A program made the position numbers and the translations under genes. Shown here piece after piece: positions 1 to 9,696 of a stretch of DNA of 64,000 bases (the first letter of the stretch is position 1; every line of letters begins with the position of its first letter). This DNA is from Halomonas sp. LBP4. Its GTDB lineage: Bacteria; Pseudomonadota; Gammaproteobacteria; Pseudomonadales; Halomonadaceae. The notes beneath the pieces are model-generated. The model was given only the letters and a program-made list of their open reading frames with translations. It was not told the DNA's origin and searched no databases. The stretch lies in contig NZ_PDOG01000003.1 in NCBI RefSeq assembly GCF_003202205.1, positions 265,761 to 329,760 on the forward strand, given 5' to 3'.

Positions 1-2
1 TC

Positions 3-1373
3 GGGGTGGTTTCGGTGGGCAACCCCGAGATCGCCGATATCGTGGTGATGGGCTCCCGCCAGATCTATGTGCTGGGCAAGTCCACCGGCACCACCAATGT
101 GGTGCTCTGGGACCGCTCGGAAAGCGTCGAGGGCACCCTCAACGTCACCGTGACCCACGATCTGGAGACCCTCAAGAGCAACCTGCACGACCTGCTGCCC
201 GGCGAGAACGTCCAGGTGCGCTCGGCCCAGGAAGGCATCGTGCTCAGCGGCGAGGTCTCCAGCGCCGAGCGGCTGGAAACCGCGCTGCGCCTGGCCAACC
301 GCTTCGCCGGCGGCGAAGGGGGCGTGCTTAACCTGATGCAGGTGGGCGGCGCCCAGCAGGTGATGCTCGACGTCAAGGTGGCGGAGGTGTCGCGCTCGCT
401 GGTCAAGCGCCTGGAAGCCAACTTCAACGTCTTCAATGTCGGCTCCTCGGCACTGCGTATCGGCGGCGTCAGCGGCGGGGCCAGCTTCCCGGATGCCACA
501 TTCTCGGGAATGGGTGGAGATCGCCTGTCGGCATTGCCTTTTATCCCGGGACAGACACCTGTTGGTCCAGCCGTATCGGAGTTCACGCCGGCCACCGCCA
601 CTATCGCGGATACCGGTATCTTCGCCAGCTACCAGCGCAGTGACTACCTGCTCAACCTGGTGCTGGATGCGGCCAGCCGCGAAGGGGTGGCCAAGATCCT
701 CGCCGAGCCCAACCTCACCACCCTGACCGGCCAGCCGGCCCAGTTCCTGGCCGGCGGCGAGTTCCCAATTCCCGTGCCCCAGGGCGACGGCCAGGTGGCC
801 ATTGAGCACAAGGAGTTCGGCGTGGGGCTGGGCTTCCTGCCGGTGGTGCTCGATTCCGGCACCATCAACCTCAAGGTGGATGTTTCGGTCTCCGACCTGG
901 TGCCGGCCAACAGCCTGCAGGTCGGCGTGGGTAGCGGGGTAGGCGCCCAGTTCTTCGTGCCGGCGCTGGCCAAGCGCAGCGCCAGCTCCACCGTGGAGTT
1001 GGCCACCGGCCAGACCATCGCCATCGCCGGCATGCTCAACGAGAGCCTGCGCGAGAACGTCTCCAAGCTGCCGGGCCTGGGCGAGGTGCCGGTGCTGGGG
1101 GCGCTGTTCCGCAGCCAGGAGTACATCAAGGAGCAGACCGAGCTGGTGATCTTCGTCACCCCGCGCCTGGCCCGCTCCTTCGCGCCGGAGCAGGTGCGGC
1201 TGCCCACCGGCTCCTTCGTGCCGCCCAGCGACCTGGAGTTCTACCTGCTGGGCAGCTTCCAGTCCCTCGAGGAGCGCGGCAACCCCCGGCCTCGACCCAC
1301 CAGCTTCGACCTGGAGCTGATGTCGAACCGCTCGGAGGGCGGAACCGAAGGCCGGTTCGGCCACGACCTCTGA
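3..1373 (+). CDS. rcpA: Tad/Flp pilus outer-membrane secretin RcpA/CpaC (5' end cut by window)
   Basis: This is the outer-membrane channel through which the Flp pilus leaves the cell. The reading frame is open to the first bases of the window, so the signal peptide and the start of the N-terminal pilus domain lie upstream. The visible part starts in that domain (VGNPEIADIVV, then YVLGKSTGTTNVVLWD). A BON-like segment follows at about residues 50-110, and the secretin domain fills the rest (LAEPNLTTLTGQPAQFLAGGEFPIPVPQ; QTIAIAGMLNE; LPGLGEVPVLGALFRS; ELVIFVTPRLA). These strings are typical of the type II/III secretion secretin family. The stop codon overlaps an ATG of the following frame (TGATG), and tadZ, tadA, tadB and tadC follow, which supports the Tad assignment over type II secretion. 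Confidence 0.93.
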   Translation, partial: GVVSVGNPEIADIVVMGSRQIYVLGKSTGTTNVVLWDRSESVEGTLNVTVTHDLETLKSNLHDLLPGENVQVRSAQEGIVLSGEVSSAERLETALRLANRFAGGEGGVLNLMQVGGAQQVMLDVKVAEVSRSLVKRLEANFNVFNVGSSALRIGGVSGGASFPDATFSGMGGDRLSALPFIPGQTPVGPAVSEFTPATATIADTGIFASYQRSDYLLNLVLDAASREGVAKILAEPNLTTLTGQPAQFLAGGEFPIPVPQGDGQVAIEHKEFGVGLGFLPVVLDSGTINLKVDVSVSDLVPANSLQVGVGSGVGAQFFVPALAKRSASSTVELATGQTIAIAGMLNESLRENVSKLPGLGEVPVLGALFRSQEYIKEQTELVIFVTPRLARSFAPEQVRLPTGSFVPPSDLEFYLLGSFQSLEERGNPRPRPTSFDLELMSNRSEGGTEGRFGHDL

Positions 1374-1462
1374 TGGCTTACCGCCTTCGCTGCAACCACT
1401 CGGGAGAACGCACCATGTTTCATTTACACGGATATCGTTGGCAGCTGATCGGTTTCAGCCTG

Positions 1463-1543
1463 AGGGGTCTGACCCCCGGGACGTCGGGATCGTCGTGGAC
1501 AGCCCATGTGGCCGGTTGCTGTCGGACACGGGGTCAGACCCCT
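1463..1543. repeat. REP-like inverted-repeat element inside the lipoprotein frame
   Basis: The ends are GGGGTCTGACCCC at 1464-1476 and its complement-type partner GGGGTCAGACCCC at 1530-1542, extended by one base on each side. Each end is itself nearly palindromic. The interior can form a second stem (GACAGC paired with GCTGTC). The unit is 81 bases (27 codons) and has no stop in the lipoprotein frame, so it leaves that frame open. The same end sequence recurs at 9531-9622. The look is that of a REP/BIME-type element of the kind moved by RAYT transposases; that origin is inferred. Confidence 0.75.
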
Positions 1544-1552
1544 GGAGCGAGG

Positions 1553-1807
1553 GTGGCGTCTGCAAACGGCATCCGCCTGCTGGTGGCACTGGGCGCCATC
1601 CTCTTGCTGGCCGGCTGCATGGCGCCGCGGCCGGGCGCCGACCTGCCGCCCTTCGGCGACAGCATGCGCCATACCAGGGCGGCCCAGACCTATGAGCCCG
1701 GCGACGAGGTGCCGCCGCTGCACGGCGCCAAGGCGGCAGAGGCCATGCACGGCTATCGCCAGCCGGCCGGCGGTGGCGGTCAGGCGCCGAGCAGCTCGAT
1801 GCCCTGA
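1553..1807 (+). CDS. Small Tad-locus lipoprotein (start displaced by a repeat element)
   Basis: This is a predicted 84-residue lipoprotein. From the GTG at 1553 it begins with a standard lipoprotein signal (hydrophobic LLVALGAILLLAGC, lipid-attachment Cys at residue 22). A GGAG ribosome site lies 5 bases upstream. The mature part carries FGDSMRHTRAAQTYEPGD, a pattern I associate with short lipoproteins of proteobacterial Tad loci. The same frame is open back to ATG 1414, which has its own GGGAG site, and to ATG 1373, which overlaps the secretin stop. Starting at either would put 46 or 60 extra residues before the signal peptide. Much of that extra stretch is encoded by the inverted-repeat element at 1463-1543. 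The likely role is as an outer-membrane partner of the secretin, by position only. The start is uncertain; the stop is firm. Confidence 0.7.
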   Translation: MASANGIRLLVALGAILLLAGCMAPRPGADLPPFGDSMRHTRAAQTYEPGDEVPPLHGAKAAEAMHGYRQPAGGGGQAPSSSMP

Positions 1808-1856
1808 TGACGTACCGGTCGATGACCAGGACTCTCGATGACAAGCAGGTGATGCA

Positions 1857-3044
1857 ATGCGTAAACGGCTCGAAATACTGCTGGCAGGAAGGGCCAGGGA
1901 GGAACTGAAGGCCCTGGAGTCGCTGCTCTGCAGCCAGGGAGACATCCAGGTGAGTTCCCGGCAGATGGTCAACGGTAACGTCGACCCCCTGGAAGGCGTC
2001 TCGCCCCTGCCCGACGCCTTGGTGCTGCTGGTCGGCGATCTCTGGGAGGCCGAGCTGACGGCGCTGTGCGAGCGGCCGGCGAGCGAACGCCCGCCGCTGC
2101 TGGTGGTGGGGCCCAAGGGCAATGTGGAGCTGATTCGCCTGGCCATGCGCGCCGGCGCCAGGGACTTCTTCTCGCCGCCCATCGACGATGGCGAGATCCT
2201 GCAGTTCCTGCGCGAACTGGCCCGCGACCGGCGGCAGGACCCCGGGCGGGTGGCACGCACCACCGCGGTGATCAACGCCAAGGGTGGCTCGGGGGCCAGC
2301 CTGGTGGCAGCCAACCTGGCCCATCGCCTCGCACGGAAGGGGCGCAGCACGGTGCTGGTGGACATGGACGTGCAGTTCGGCTCCCTGCCGCTCTATTTCA
2401 ACCTGGTACCCGACCATGGCCTGGTCCGGGCGCTGGAGTCGGCCGACAGCCTGGACACCCTGGCGCTCGAGGCCTACCTGCGGCGCCACGACAGCGGGGT
2501 GGGGTTGCTGGCCTCCTCGCCGGGGGACCACCTGAGCCTCGGCGAAGTGCCGGAAGGCCGTGTCGAGCAGCTGCTGCAGGTGCTCGCCCAGGCCAATGAC
2601 GAGGTGGTCGTCGACCTGCCGCGCTGGATCAACGGTGCCATTGCCTGCGTGCTGGAGCGGGCCGACCAGGTACTGGTGGTATTGCAGCAGGGCGTGGCGC
2701 ATCTGCACGACGCCCAGCGCCTGCGCGACATCCTGATCCATGAGCTCGGTCTCCTGCCATCGCGGGTCAGCGTGGTGGTCAACCGCTACGACAAGCGCAG
2801 CGACATCGACCTCGAGGCCATCGGCGATGCCCTGCCGGGGCTGGTGCTGCGCACGCTGCCCAACGACTTCAAGCAGGCCTGCCACAGCATCAATGTGGGC
2901 AGTCCGCTCGGCGAGATCGCCCCCAAGTCGCCCCTGACCCGCCAGCTCAAGGCGCTGGTCGAGGCACTGGATGCGCCGCCACCCGCCGCCGGCCCGCCCA
3001 GGAAGCGCTCGCTGCTGGGTTGGGCCCTGCCGGGAAGGCACTGA
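1857..3044 (+). CDS. tadZ: Tad pilus localisation ATPase-like protein TadZ/CpaE
   Basis: TadZ-type proteins place the Tad pilus machine, usually at the cell pole. The first 120 or so residues resemble an atypical receiver domain (LLVVGPKGNVELIRLAMRAG, then ARDFFSPPIDDGEI). A MinD/ParA-like domain follows with a deviant Walker A, KGGSGAS, in which the usual second Lys is replaced by Ala, as in many TadZ proteins. It continues with VLVDMDVQFGSLPLYFNL and DEVVVDLPRW. At 395 residues it has the normal size. It sits between the lipoprotein and tadA genes, all on one strand. The missing Lys suggests weak or no ATP hydrolysis; this is inferred from the family. Confidence 0.9.
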   Translation: MRKRLEILLAGRAREELKALESLLCSQGDIQVSSRQMVNGNVDPLEGVSPLPDALVLLVGDLWEAELTALCERPASERPPLLVVGPKGNVELIRLAMRAGARDFFSPPIDDGEILQFLRELARDRRQDPGRVARTTAVINAKGGSGASLVAANLAHRLARKGRSTVLVDMDVQFGSLPLYFNLVPDHGLVRALESADSLDTLALEAYLRRHDSGVGLLASSPGDHLSLGEVPEGRVEQLLQVLAQANDEVVVDLPRWINGAIACVLERADQVLVVLQQGVAHLHDAQRLRDILIHELGLLPSRVSVVVNRYDKRSDIDLEAIGDALPGLVLRTLPNDFKQACHSINVGSPLGEIAPKSPLTRQLKALVEALDAPPPAAGPPRKRSLLGWALPGRH

Positions 3045-3125
3045 TCGCTGGCAGGCATTGATCGACGGAGACGCCCCCCGAGGGCGACAACGCACAAGAG
3101 CAAGGCAAGAGCAAGGAGAGAAGCG

Positions 3126-4480
<1,355 letters not shown>

Positions 4481-4490
<10 letters not shown>

Positions 4491-5479
4491 TCGGCCTGGA
4501 CATCCAGCTCTCCGACCAGGCGATCGTCATCGGCATGGTCTTCATCGCCGCCTTCCTGCTGGTGCAGAGCTTCCTGGTGCCGGCCTTCGGCGAGAATCGC
4601 CAGGCCCAGAAGCGGCTCAAGAAGCGCCTGCGGGCGATCTCCGCCGAGGGGGAGCGCAGCGAGATCTCCCTGGTGCGGCGCAAGTACCTGCGCGAGCTGT
4701 CGCCCCTGGAGCGGGCGCTGGAAGCCCTGCCCGGCATGGCGCGGGTGGAGCAGCTGGTCGAGCAGGCCGGCCGCGAGACACCGGCCTACCGGGTGGTGGG
4801 GCTGGCGCTGATGCTGGGGGCCGGCGCCAGTGTGGCGGGGTTTTTCCTGCTCCCGCTGCCTCTACCACTGGTGGTGTTGCTGGGGCTCGGTGTCGGGGCC
4901 TTGCCGTTCCTGAGCCTGACCCGGGCCCGCAGCCGGCGCCTGGCCCGATTCGAGGAGCAACTGCCCGATGCCCTGATCGTCATGGCCCGGGCGCTGCGCG
5001 CCGGGCACCCCTTCAGCGATGCCATGCACCTGGTGGCCGAGGAGATGGCCGAGCCCATCGCCGGCGAGTTCCGCACCACCTTCATGGAGATCAGCTACGG
5101 GGGGGATATGCGAGGCGCCATGCTCGGCCTGCTGCGGCGGGTGCAGAGCGTGACGGTGATGATCTTCGTCACCTCGGTGCTGATCCAGAAGGAGACCGGC
5201 GGCAACCTCGCCGAGTTGCTCGATGGCCTGGCCGCCGTGGTGCGCGACCGCTTTCGCTTTCACCGCAAGGTGCGCACCCTCTCGGCCCAGGGGCGGATGG
5301 CCGCCTGGATTCTCTCGCTGCTGCCCTTCGTGCTGGCAGGGGTGCTGTCCCTGGTCTCGCCGAATTTCATTCCCATGCTGACCCAGGATCCGATCGGGCG
5401 GCAACTGGTGGTGGGGGCCTTCGTGATGATCGTCATCGGGATTCTATGGATGCGCAAGATCGTGCGCATCGAGGTCTGA
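4481..5479 (+). CDS. tadB: Tad inner-membrane platform protein TadB
   Basis: This is an inner-membrane platform protein of the Flp pilus machine (GspF-like domain). It has 332 residues. An N-terminal membrane segment (IVIGMVFIAAFLLVQSFLV) is followed by a two-helix hairpin near residues 105-145 and the type II secretion F domain (LPDALIVMARALRAGHPFSDAM, then ETGGNLAELLDGLAAVVRDR). Two more membrane segments close the protein. It overlaps tadA and lies 12 bases before tadC, with which it probably forms the platform. Confidence 0.94.
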
Positions 5480-5491
5480 GGAGGGCGCGAC

Positions 5492-6463
5492 ATGGAAAGC
5501 TTGTTGGTATGGCTGGAGCCGTTCGGTAACTTGCTCGACGACCCCCAGGCAGTGCAGCTGGGCTTTGCCGCCATGCTCGGCCTGGCGATCTTCGCGCTGA
5601 TGGTTGCCGTGATGCTGGTGGTGATGGGGGTTTCCGATCCCCTGCGCCGGCGCCTGCGCCACCTGGAGGCCAGCGCCGCCACTGGCACCGCCGCCGGGGA
5701 GTCGGGCCTGGGCCAGTGGCTGGGGCCCATGGGCGAGCGGCTGGTACCCACCGAGGAGGAGGCCAGGAGCCGCATCGCCCGGGAACTGCGCCGTGCCGGC
5801 AAGCGCTCGCCCGGTGCGGTCAACCTGTTCTTCGGCGTGCGCCTGCTGTGCACGGTGGTGCCGCCGCTGCTGCTGCTGATACTGGTGGTGCCCTTCGTGC
5901 GCCTGGAGCCCGCCGTCAGCATCATGCTGGTGGTGTCCAGCGCCATCGCCGGCTACCTGCTGCCGCGCTACTGGCTGGAGCGGACCATCAAGCGCCGCAG
6001 CCTGCTGCTGCGCCGCGGGCTACCGGATGCGCTCGACCTGCTGGTGGTGTGCAGCGAAGCAGGGCTGGGCCTGGGGGCGGCCATCCAACGGGTGGCCCGC
6101 GACCTGGAGGTGAGTCACCCGGAACTGGCCGAGGAGCTGCACCTGTTCGGCCTGCAGACCCGGGCCGGCATGGACAACAAGGCTGCCCTGCGCGACCTGG
6201 AGGAGCGCACCGGGGTGGATGACATTCGCGGCCTGGTCACCACCCTGCTGCAGAGCATGCGCTTCGGCACCAGCATCGCCATGACCCTGCGCATCTACGC
6301 CGTGGAACTGCGCGACAAGCGCACTCAGGAGGCCGAGGAGAAGGCTGCCAAGGTCAGTACCAAGATGCTCTTTCCGCTGGTCTTCTGCATCTTTCCCAGC
6401 TTCTTCGTGGTCTCACTCGGCCCCCCCCTGTTGGGGGCTGTGGCGGCCCTGGCCGGCCGTTGA
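5492..6463 (+). CDS. tadC: Tad inner-membrane platform protein TadC
   Basis: This is the second GspF-like platform protein of the Tad system, with 323 residues. The visible features are an N-terminal membrane helix (AAMLGLAIFALMVAVMLVVM), a central hairpin (LLLLILVVPFV), the F-domain core (GLPDALDLLVVCSEAGLGLGAA; RTGVDDIRGLVTTLLQSMRFGTSI) and a final membrane segment (LFPLVFCIFPSFFVVSLG). A GAGG site precedes the ATG. The order tadB-tadC-tadD is the usual one in Tad operons. Confidence 0.94.
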   Translation: MESLLVWLEPFGNLLDDPQAVQLGFAAMLGLAIFALMVAVMLVVMGVSDPLRRRLRHLEASAATGTAAGESGLGQWLGPMGERLVPTEEEARSRIARELRRAGKRSPGAVNLFFGVRLLCTVVPPLLLLILVVPFVRLEPAVSIMLVVSSAIAGYLLPRYWLERTIKRRSLLLRRGLPDALDLLVVCSEAGLGLGAAIQRVARDLEVSHPELAEELHLFGLQTRAGMDNKAALRDLEERTGVDDIRGLVTTLLQSMRFGTSIAMTLRIYAVELRDKRTQEAEEKAAKVSTKMLFPLVFCIFPSFFVVSLGPPLLGAVAALAGR

Positions 6464-6513
6464 GCCGGCACACCTCAATAACGACGATAACCTGCATTCG
6501 GGGAGAACATGTC

Positions 6514-7455
6514 ATGACACCCAAACAGCACCTTCGAATCGCCGGTGCGGCGCTGGCCCTGCTGCTGGGAGGCTGTGCCAGCACCGCCCAGCAGCAGGCC
6601 GGCTCGGACCCCTATGCGGCGCTGGGCAACGGCGGCTCCTCGGTCGAGTACGGCACGGCCTTCCCGGTCGCCTCGCCGGAGGAGGCCTACCGCAACGGCA
6701 ACGCCGCACTGAGTGCCGGCGACCCGGATCGGGCGCTGTTCGAGTACCTGCGCGGGCTGCGCATGGAGAAGCGCCCCCAGGCCGACCCGCTCTATCGCGT
6801 CGGCATCATCCACCATGGCCGAGGCAACCACGACCTGGCCGAGAAGGCCTATCGCTGGGCACTGGAGATCGATGCCGACCACCGGGGGGCAGGTACCGCC
6901 CTGGGTATCGCACTGCTCGAGCAGCGCGACTTCGAAGGGGCGCGACAGCACCTCGAGCCGCTGGTCGCGCGAGGCAATGCCCCCTGGCAGGCGCATAACG
7001 CCCTGGGGGTGATCGCCGACATGGACGGCGAGCATGGCCTGGCCCAGGAGCACTTCGAGAAGGCGCTGGAAGTCGCCCCCGGCACGCCACTGGTACTCAA
7101 CAACCTGGGCTACTCGCGCTACCTGGCCGGCGACTGGACGGGGGCGCGCCAGTCGCTGCGCCGAGCGGTGAGCGCCAACCCCAGCTATGAGCTGGCCTGG
7201 CGCAACCTGGGGCTGGTCTATGCCCGGGAAGGCGATCACGAGACGGCCATCGAGGCCGTGGCCCGCAACGGCGACCGTGCCAAGGCCTACAACGATATCG
7301 GCTATATCTCGATGCTCGAGGGGCGCTACGTGGACGCCATGGACTTCTTCCAGGAAGCCATGCGCCTGTCACCGGCCTACTACACCACCGCCAGCGAGAA
7401 TGCTCGCAACCTCGACGGCTTGTTGCGGCGCAACGGCGCTGACCGACTCGAATGA
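6514..7455 (+). CDS. tadD: Tad lipoprotein with TPR repeats, TadD
   Basis: TadD is the TPR lipoprotein of the Tad system and is thought to help secretin assembly or placement. The ATG at 6514 was chosen because it follows a GGGGAG site and directly begins a lipoprotein signal ending in LLGGC (Cys at about residue 20). The in-frame codon at 6460 would add 18 residues before the signal. About five TPR-type helix pairs follow (for example DPLYRVGIIHHGRGNHDLAEKAY, NAPWQAHNALGVIADMDGEHG, ELAWRNLGLVYAREGDHETA in separate repeats). The length of 313 residues is normal. Confidence 0.9.
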   Translation: MTPKQHLRIAGAALALLLGGCASTAQQQAGSDPYAALGNGGSSVEYGTAFPVASPEEAYRNGNAALSAGDPDRALFEYLRGLRMEKRPQADPLYRVGIIHHGRGNHDLAEKAYRWALEIDADHRGAGTALGIALLEQRDFEGARQHLEPLVARGNAPWQAHNALGVIADMDGEHGLAQEHFEKALEVAPGTPLVLNNLGYSRYLAGDWTGARQSLRRAVSANPSYELAWRNLGLVYAREGDHETAIEAVARNGDRAKAYNDIGYISMLEGRYVDAMDFFQEAMRLSPAYYTTASENARNLDGLLRRNGADRLE

Positions 7456-7502
7456 CGGCATGAGTGGCAACCACGGATCGCCAGGTCGCGGAGGAGCGGA
7501 TC

Positions 7503-8003
7503 ATGAAAGGTCAGAAACGGAAGCGGGCATCGCTGCGCAGGCAAAAGGGGACGGAGGTCGTCGAGTTCGCCATTGTATCCTTCCTGTTGTTCCTTCTGCT
7601 GTTCGGCATCATCGAGTTCAGCGTTGCCCTGTTCGACAAGGCGACACTGACCAACGCCAGCCGCGAGGGGGGGAGGACCGGCATTCTGTTTCAACCCGGG
7701 GATCGTTCTCTCGACAATAGCACTGGTCAGTGTCCTGACAGTGTCGTGACAGAGGATGACGCCATCAGGGATGCCGTCTGTCGCTATGCGGATGACTTCC
7801 TGATCTCGCTGGGTGGCGGGCCGGATGAAATGACCATCGAGATCGAACGTTTCGACCGCAATGGCAATGGCCGCTTCGATGCCGGCGACGAATTGATCGT
7901 CACTGTTGACTACCCCTACCACTTCCTGCTGCTGCCAAGTTTTGTCGGCACCCTGGGCGGAGTGCTGGAGCTCTTTGCCACCACCACCATGCGAGCGGAG
8001 TAG
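7503..8003 (+). CDS. tadE: TadE-like minor pilin
   Basis: This is a TadE/TadF-type pseudopilin of the Flp pilus, 166 residues from the ATG at 7503. A short basic N-terminus (KGQKRKRASLRRQKG) is followed by the pilin-like processing region: a Gly, then TEVVEFAIVSFLLFLLLFGIIEF, with the Glu at the +5 position expected of prepilin-peptidase substrates. A conserved TLTNASREGGRTGI follows. A GGAGGAG site lies about 8 bases upstream of this ATG, which favours it over the longer frame from 7464. tadG follows 2 bases after the stop. Confidence 0.88.
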   Translation: MKGQKRKRASLRRQKGTEVVEFAIVSFLLFLLLFGIIEFSVALFDKATLTNASREGGRTGILFQPGDRSLDNSTGQCPDSVVTEDDAIRDAVCRYADDFLISLGGGPDEMTIEIERFDRNGNGRFDAGDELIVTVDYPYHFLLLPSFVGTLGGVLELFATTTMRAE

Positions 8004-8005
8004 CC

Positions 8006-9268
8006 ATGAAACTGCACATTTCACGAGGCGCGACCTGGCGCCATGGATCTCCCAGCCGGCAGGGCGGTGTCTCCATCGTGCTGTTCGCCTTGGCGCTGGT
8101 CATGCTGATAGGGTTCACCGCCCTGTCGGTGGACGGTGGCAATCTCTTCGTGGCGCGCAACGAGCTGCACAACGCCGCCGATGCCGGCTCCCTGGCCGGG
8201 GCCCGGTTGCTCTATACCGACGACGGCAGTTCGGTGAATCCGGGCGCCAACCAGATCGCCACCGATGCGGCCCAGGCCAACAACAGCCAGAACTCCCCGT
8301 CGGAGGTGATCAGCGCACTGCGTGGCCACTGGAGCTTCGCCAACCGCACCTTTACCCCCAATGACTCCCTGGAGCCGGTGAACCTGACGACGAAGACTAC
8401 TGAAGAGCTGGATCAATATGATCCTTTTGACCCTTTCATCAATGCGGTGGAGGTGGTCACGGCCCGACAGCAGACCCAGGTGGAGGCCTTCTTCGGGCGT
8501 ATCTTCGGCTTCGAGGGCTATGATGTTGTTGCACGCTCGGTGGCCTATGTCGGTTATGCCGGCACGCTGCGCCCCGAGGATGTGGATCAGCCGATCGCGC
8601 TATGCAAGCAGGCACTGGAGGATCCGGATGGCAACTACTCCTGCGATGTGGGGCGTTTCATTCCCGAGGGCGACCAGACCGGTGGCTGGACCAACTTCGA
8701 GCATGACCAGAGTGGCGCCACCAATGCCAATGAACTCCGGGATCTGATATGCGGTGATGGCAACGAGAACGAGATGTACTACGGCGAGGATATCGCCACC
8801 AATAATGGTCAGGTGCAGTCGGCGTTCAGCGCACTCTACGACTGTTGGGTGGAGGCGACGGACCGGGAGATCACCTGGACCCTGACCCTGCCGGTGATCG
8901 ACTGCGAGGATGGTGTCGCGCCCAGCAATACCCTGGTGGGGGCGGTCACCGTGAATATCGTGTGGATGATCGACAACAATCAGAACCTGCCCCAGATCGA
9001 TCAATATGCTCCCCAGCAGATGAGCCTGGCGCCGGATTCCGAGGACGTAGAATGGCCCGGCGACTGGGTAAACAGTAGCACGAGCGGCACCGAGCGCTGG
9101 GATAGTTTCGTCGATCACTTTTCGCTGCAGAATCAGAACGATGAACCGGCCGACTGGAGAACGCAGAGTATCTACTTCCTGCCGAGCTGCGACTATCACG
9201 AACCCAAGGGTCAGACGGGGGGCGAGAACTACGGCATCCTGGCGCGAATACCTGTCCTGGTGGACTAG
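8006..9268 (+). CDS. tadG: TadG-like pilus assembly protein
   Basis: This is the last gene of the Tad operon: a 420-residue TadG-type protein anchored by one N-terminal membrane segment (GGVSIVLFALALVMLIGFTALSVDGGNLF) and followed by ARNELHNAADAGSLAGAR, the signature of the TadG/TadE-like N-terminal domain. The large remainder should be periplasmic. It contains several Cys residues (for example LCKQALEDPDGNYSCD, LPVIDCEDG, FLPSCDYHE) that could form disulfides. No vWA MIDAS motif is evident, unlike some TadG proteins. Codon use is slightly less GC-rich than upstream. A strong hairpin terminator follows at 9286. Confidence 0.87.
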   Translation: MKLHISRGATWRHGSPSRQGGVSIVLFALALVMLIGFTALSVDGGNLFVARNELHNAADAGSLAGARLLYTDDGSSVNPGANQIATDAAQANNSQNSPSEVISALRGHWSFANRTFTPNDSLEPVNLTTKTTEELDQYDPFDPFINAVEVVTARQQTQVEAFFGRIFGFEGYDVVARSVAYVGYAGTLRPEDVDQPIALCKQALEDPDGNYSCDVGRFIPEGDQTGGWTNFEHDQSGATNANELRDLICGDGNENEMYYGEDIATNNGQVQSAFSALYDCWVEATDREITWTLTLPVIDCEDGVAPSNTLVGAVTVNIVWMIDNNQNLPQIDQYAPQQMSLAPDSEDVEWPGDWVNSSTSGTERWDSFVDHFSLQNQNDEPADWRTQSIYFLPSCDYHEPKGQTGGENYGILARIPVLVD

Positions 9269-9285
9269 ACAGCCCGAGCCCCCTT

Positions 9286-9321
9286 GGCGTTGGCTACTGC
9301 CTTGCAGCCAGCGCCCTTTTT
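9286..9321 (+). terminator. Intrinsic terminator of the tad operon
   Basis: A 10-bp stem (GGCGTTGGCT at 9286-9295 with AGCCAGCGCC at 9306-9315, one G-U pair) with a 10-base loop is followed directly by CTTTTT. It lies 18 bases after the tadG stop. Confidence 0.85.
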
Positions 9322-9530
9322 GGTTGTTTGATCGTGCGGACGTCTTGCAGATGGAATGTCGTCGGTGGCTCGGTGACGGCGGCTGTCGAGGGATCTTACT
9401 CGAGATCTCCTGGTACCCAGGAACATAGCTGAGGCCCTGCGGGGTCCCGACCCTGAGGCCTCCCCAGAAATATTTCAGAATTATCAATGCATTGGACATG
9501 GATGGGTGGCAGGCTGCCAGCGCTGCAGGT

Positions 9531-9622
9531 CCCTATGGGGTCAGACCCCAGCCAAATCGCGAAGCCCGTCATGGTGCGTCTTGCGGGCGGATTCGACGCC
9601 GCCGGGGTCTGACCCCATAGGG
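9531..9622. repeat. REP-like inverted-repeat element, second copy
   Basis: A 19-bp inverted repeat forms the ends: CCCTATGGGGTCAGACCCC at 9531-9549 and its exact complement at 9604-9622. The interior has a weaker stem (GCCCG with CGGGC). The core GGGGTC(A/T)GACCCC is identical to the element at 1463-1543. It sits between the converging tad operon and the AraC-type gene. The rest of the 428-base gap (9269-9696) holds the tad terminator and no gene that I can support. Confidence 0.8.
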
Positions 9623-9696
9623 GCGGCCTCGGCGCCTTTTTCGGCGAACATGCCGCCATCGTCGAGATATTCGCGGGAAGGCTCAGGGGCCACCAT

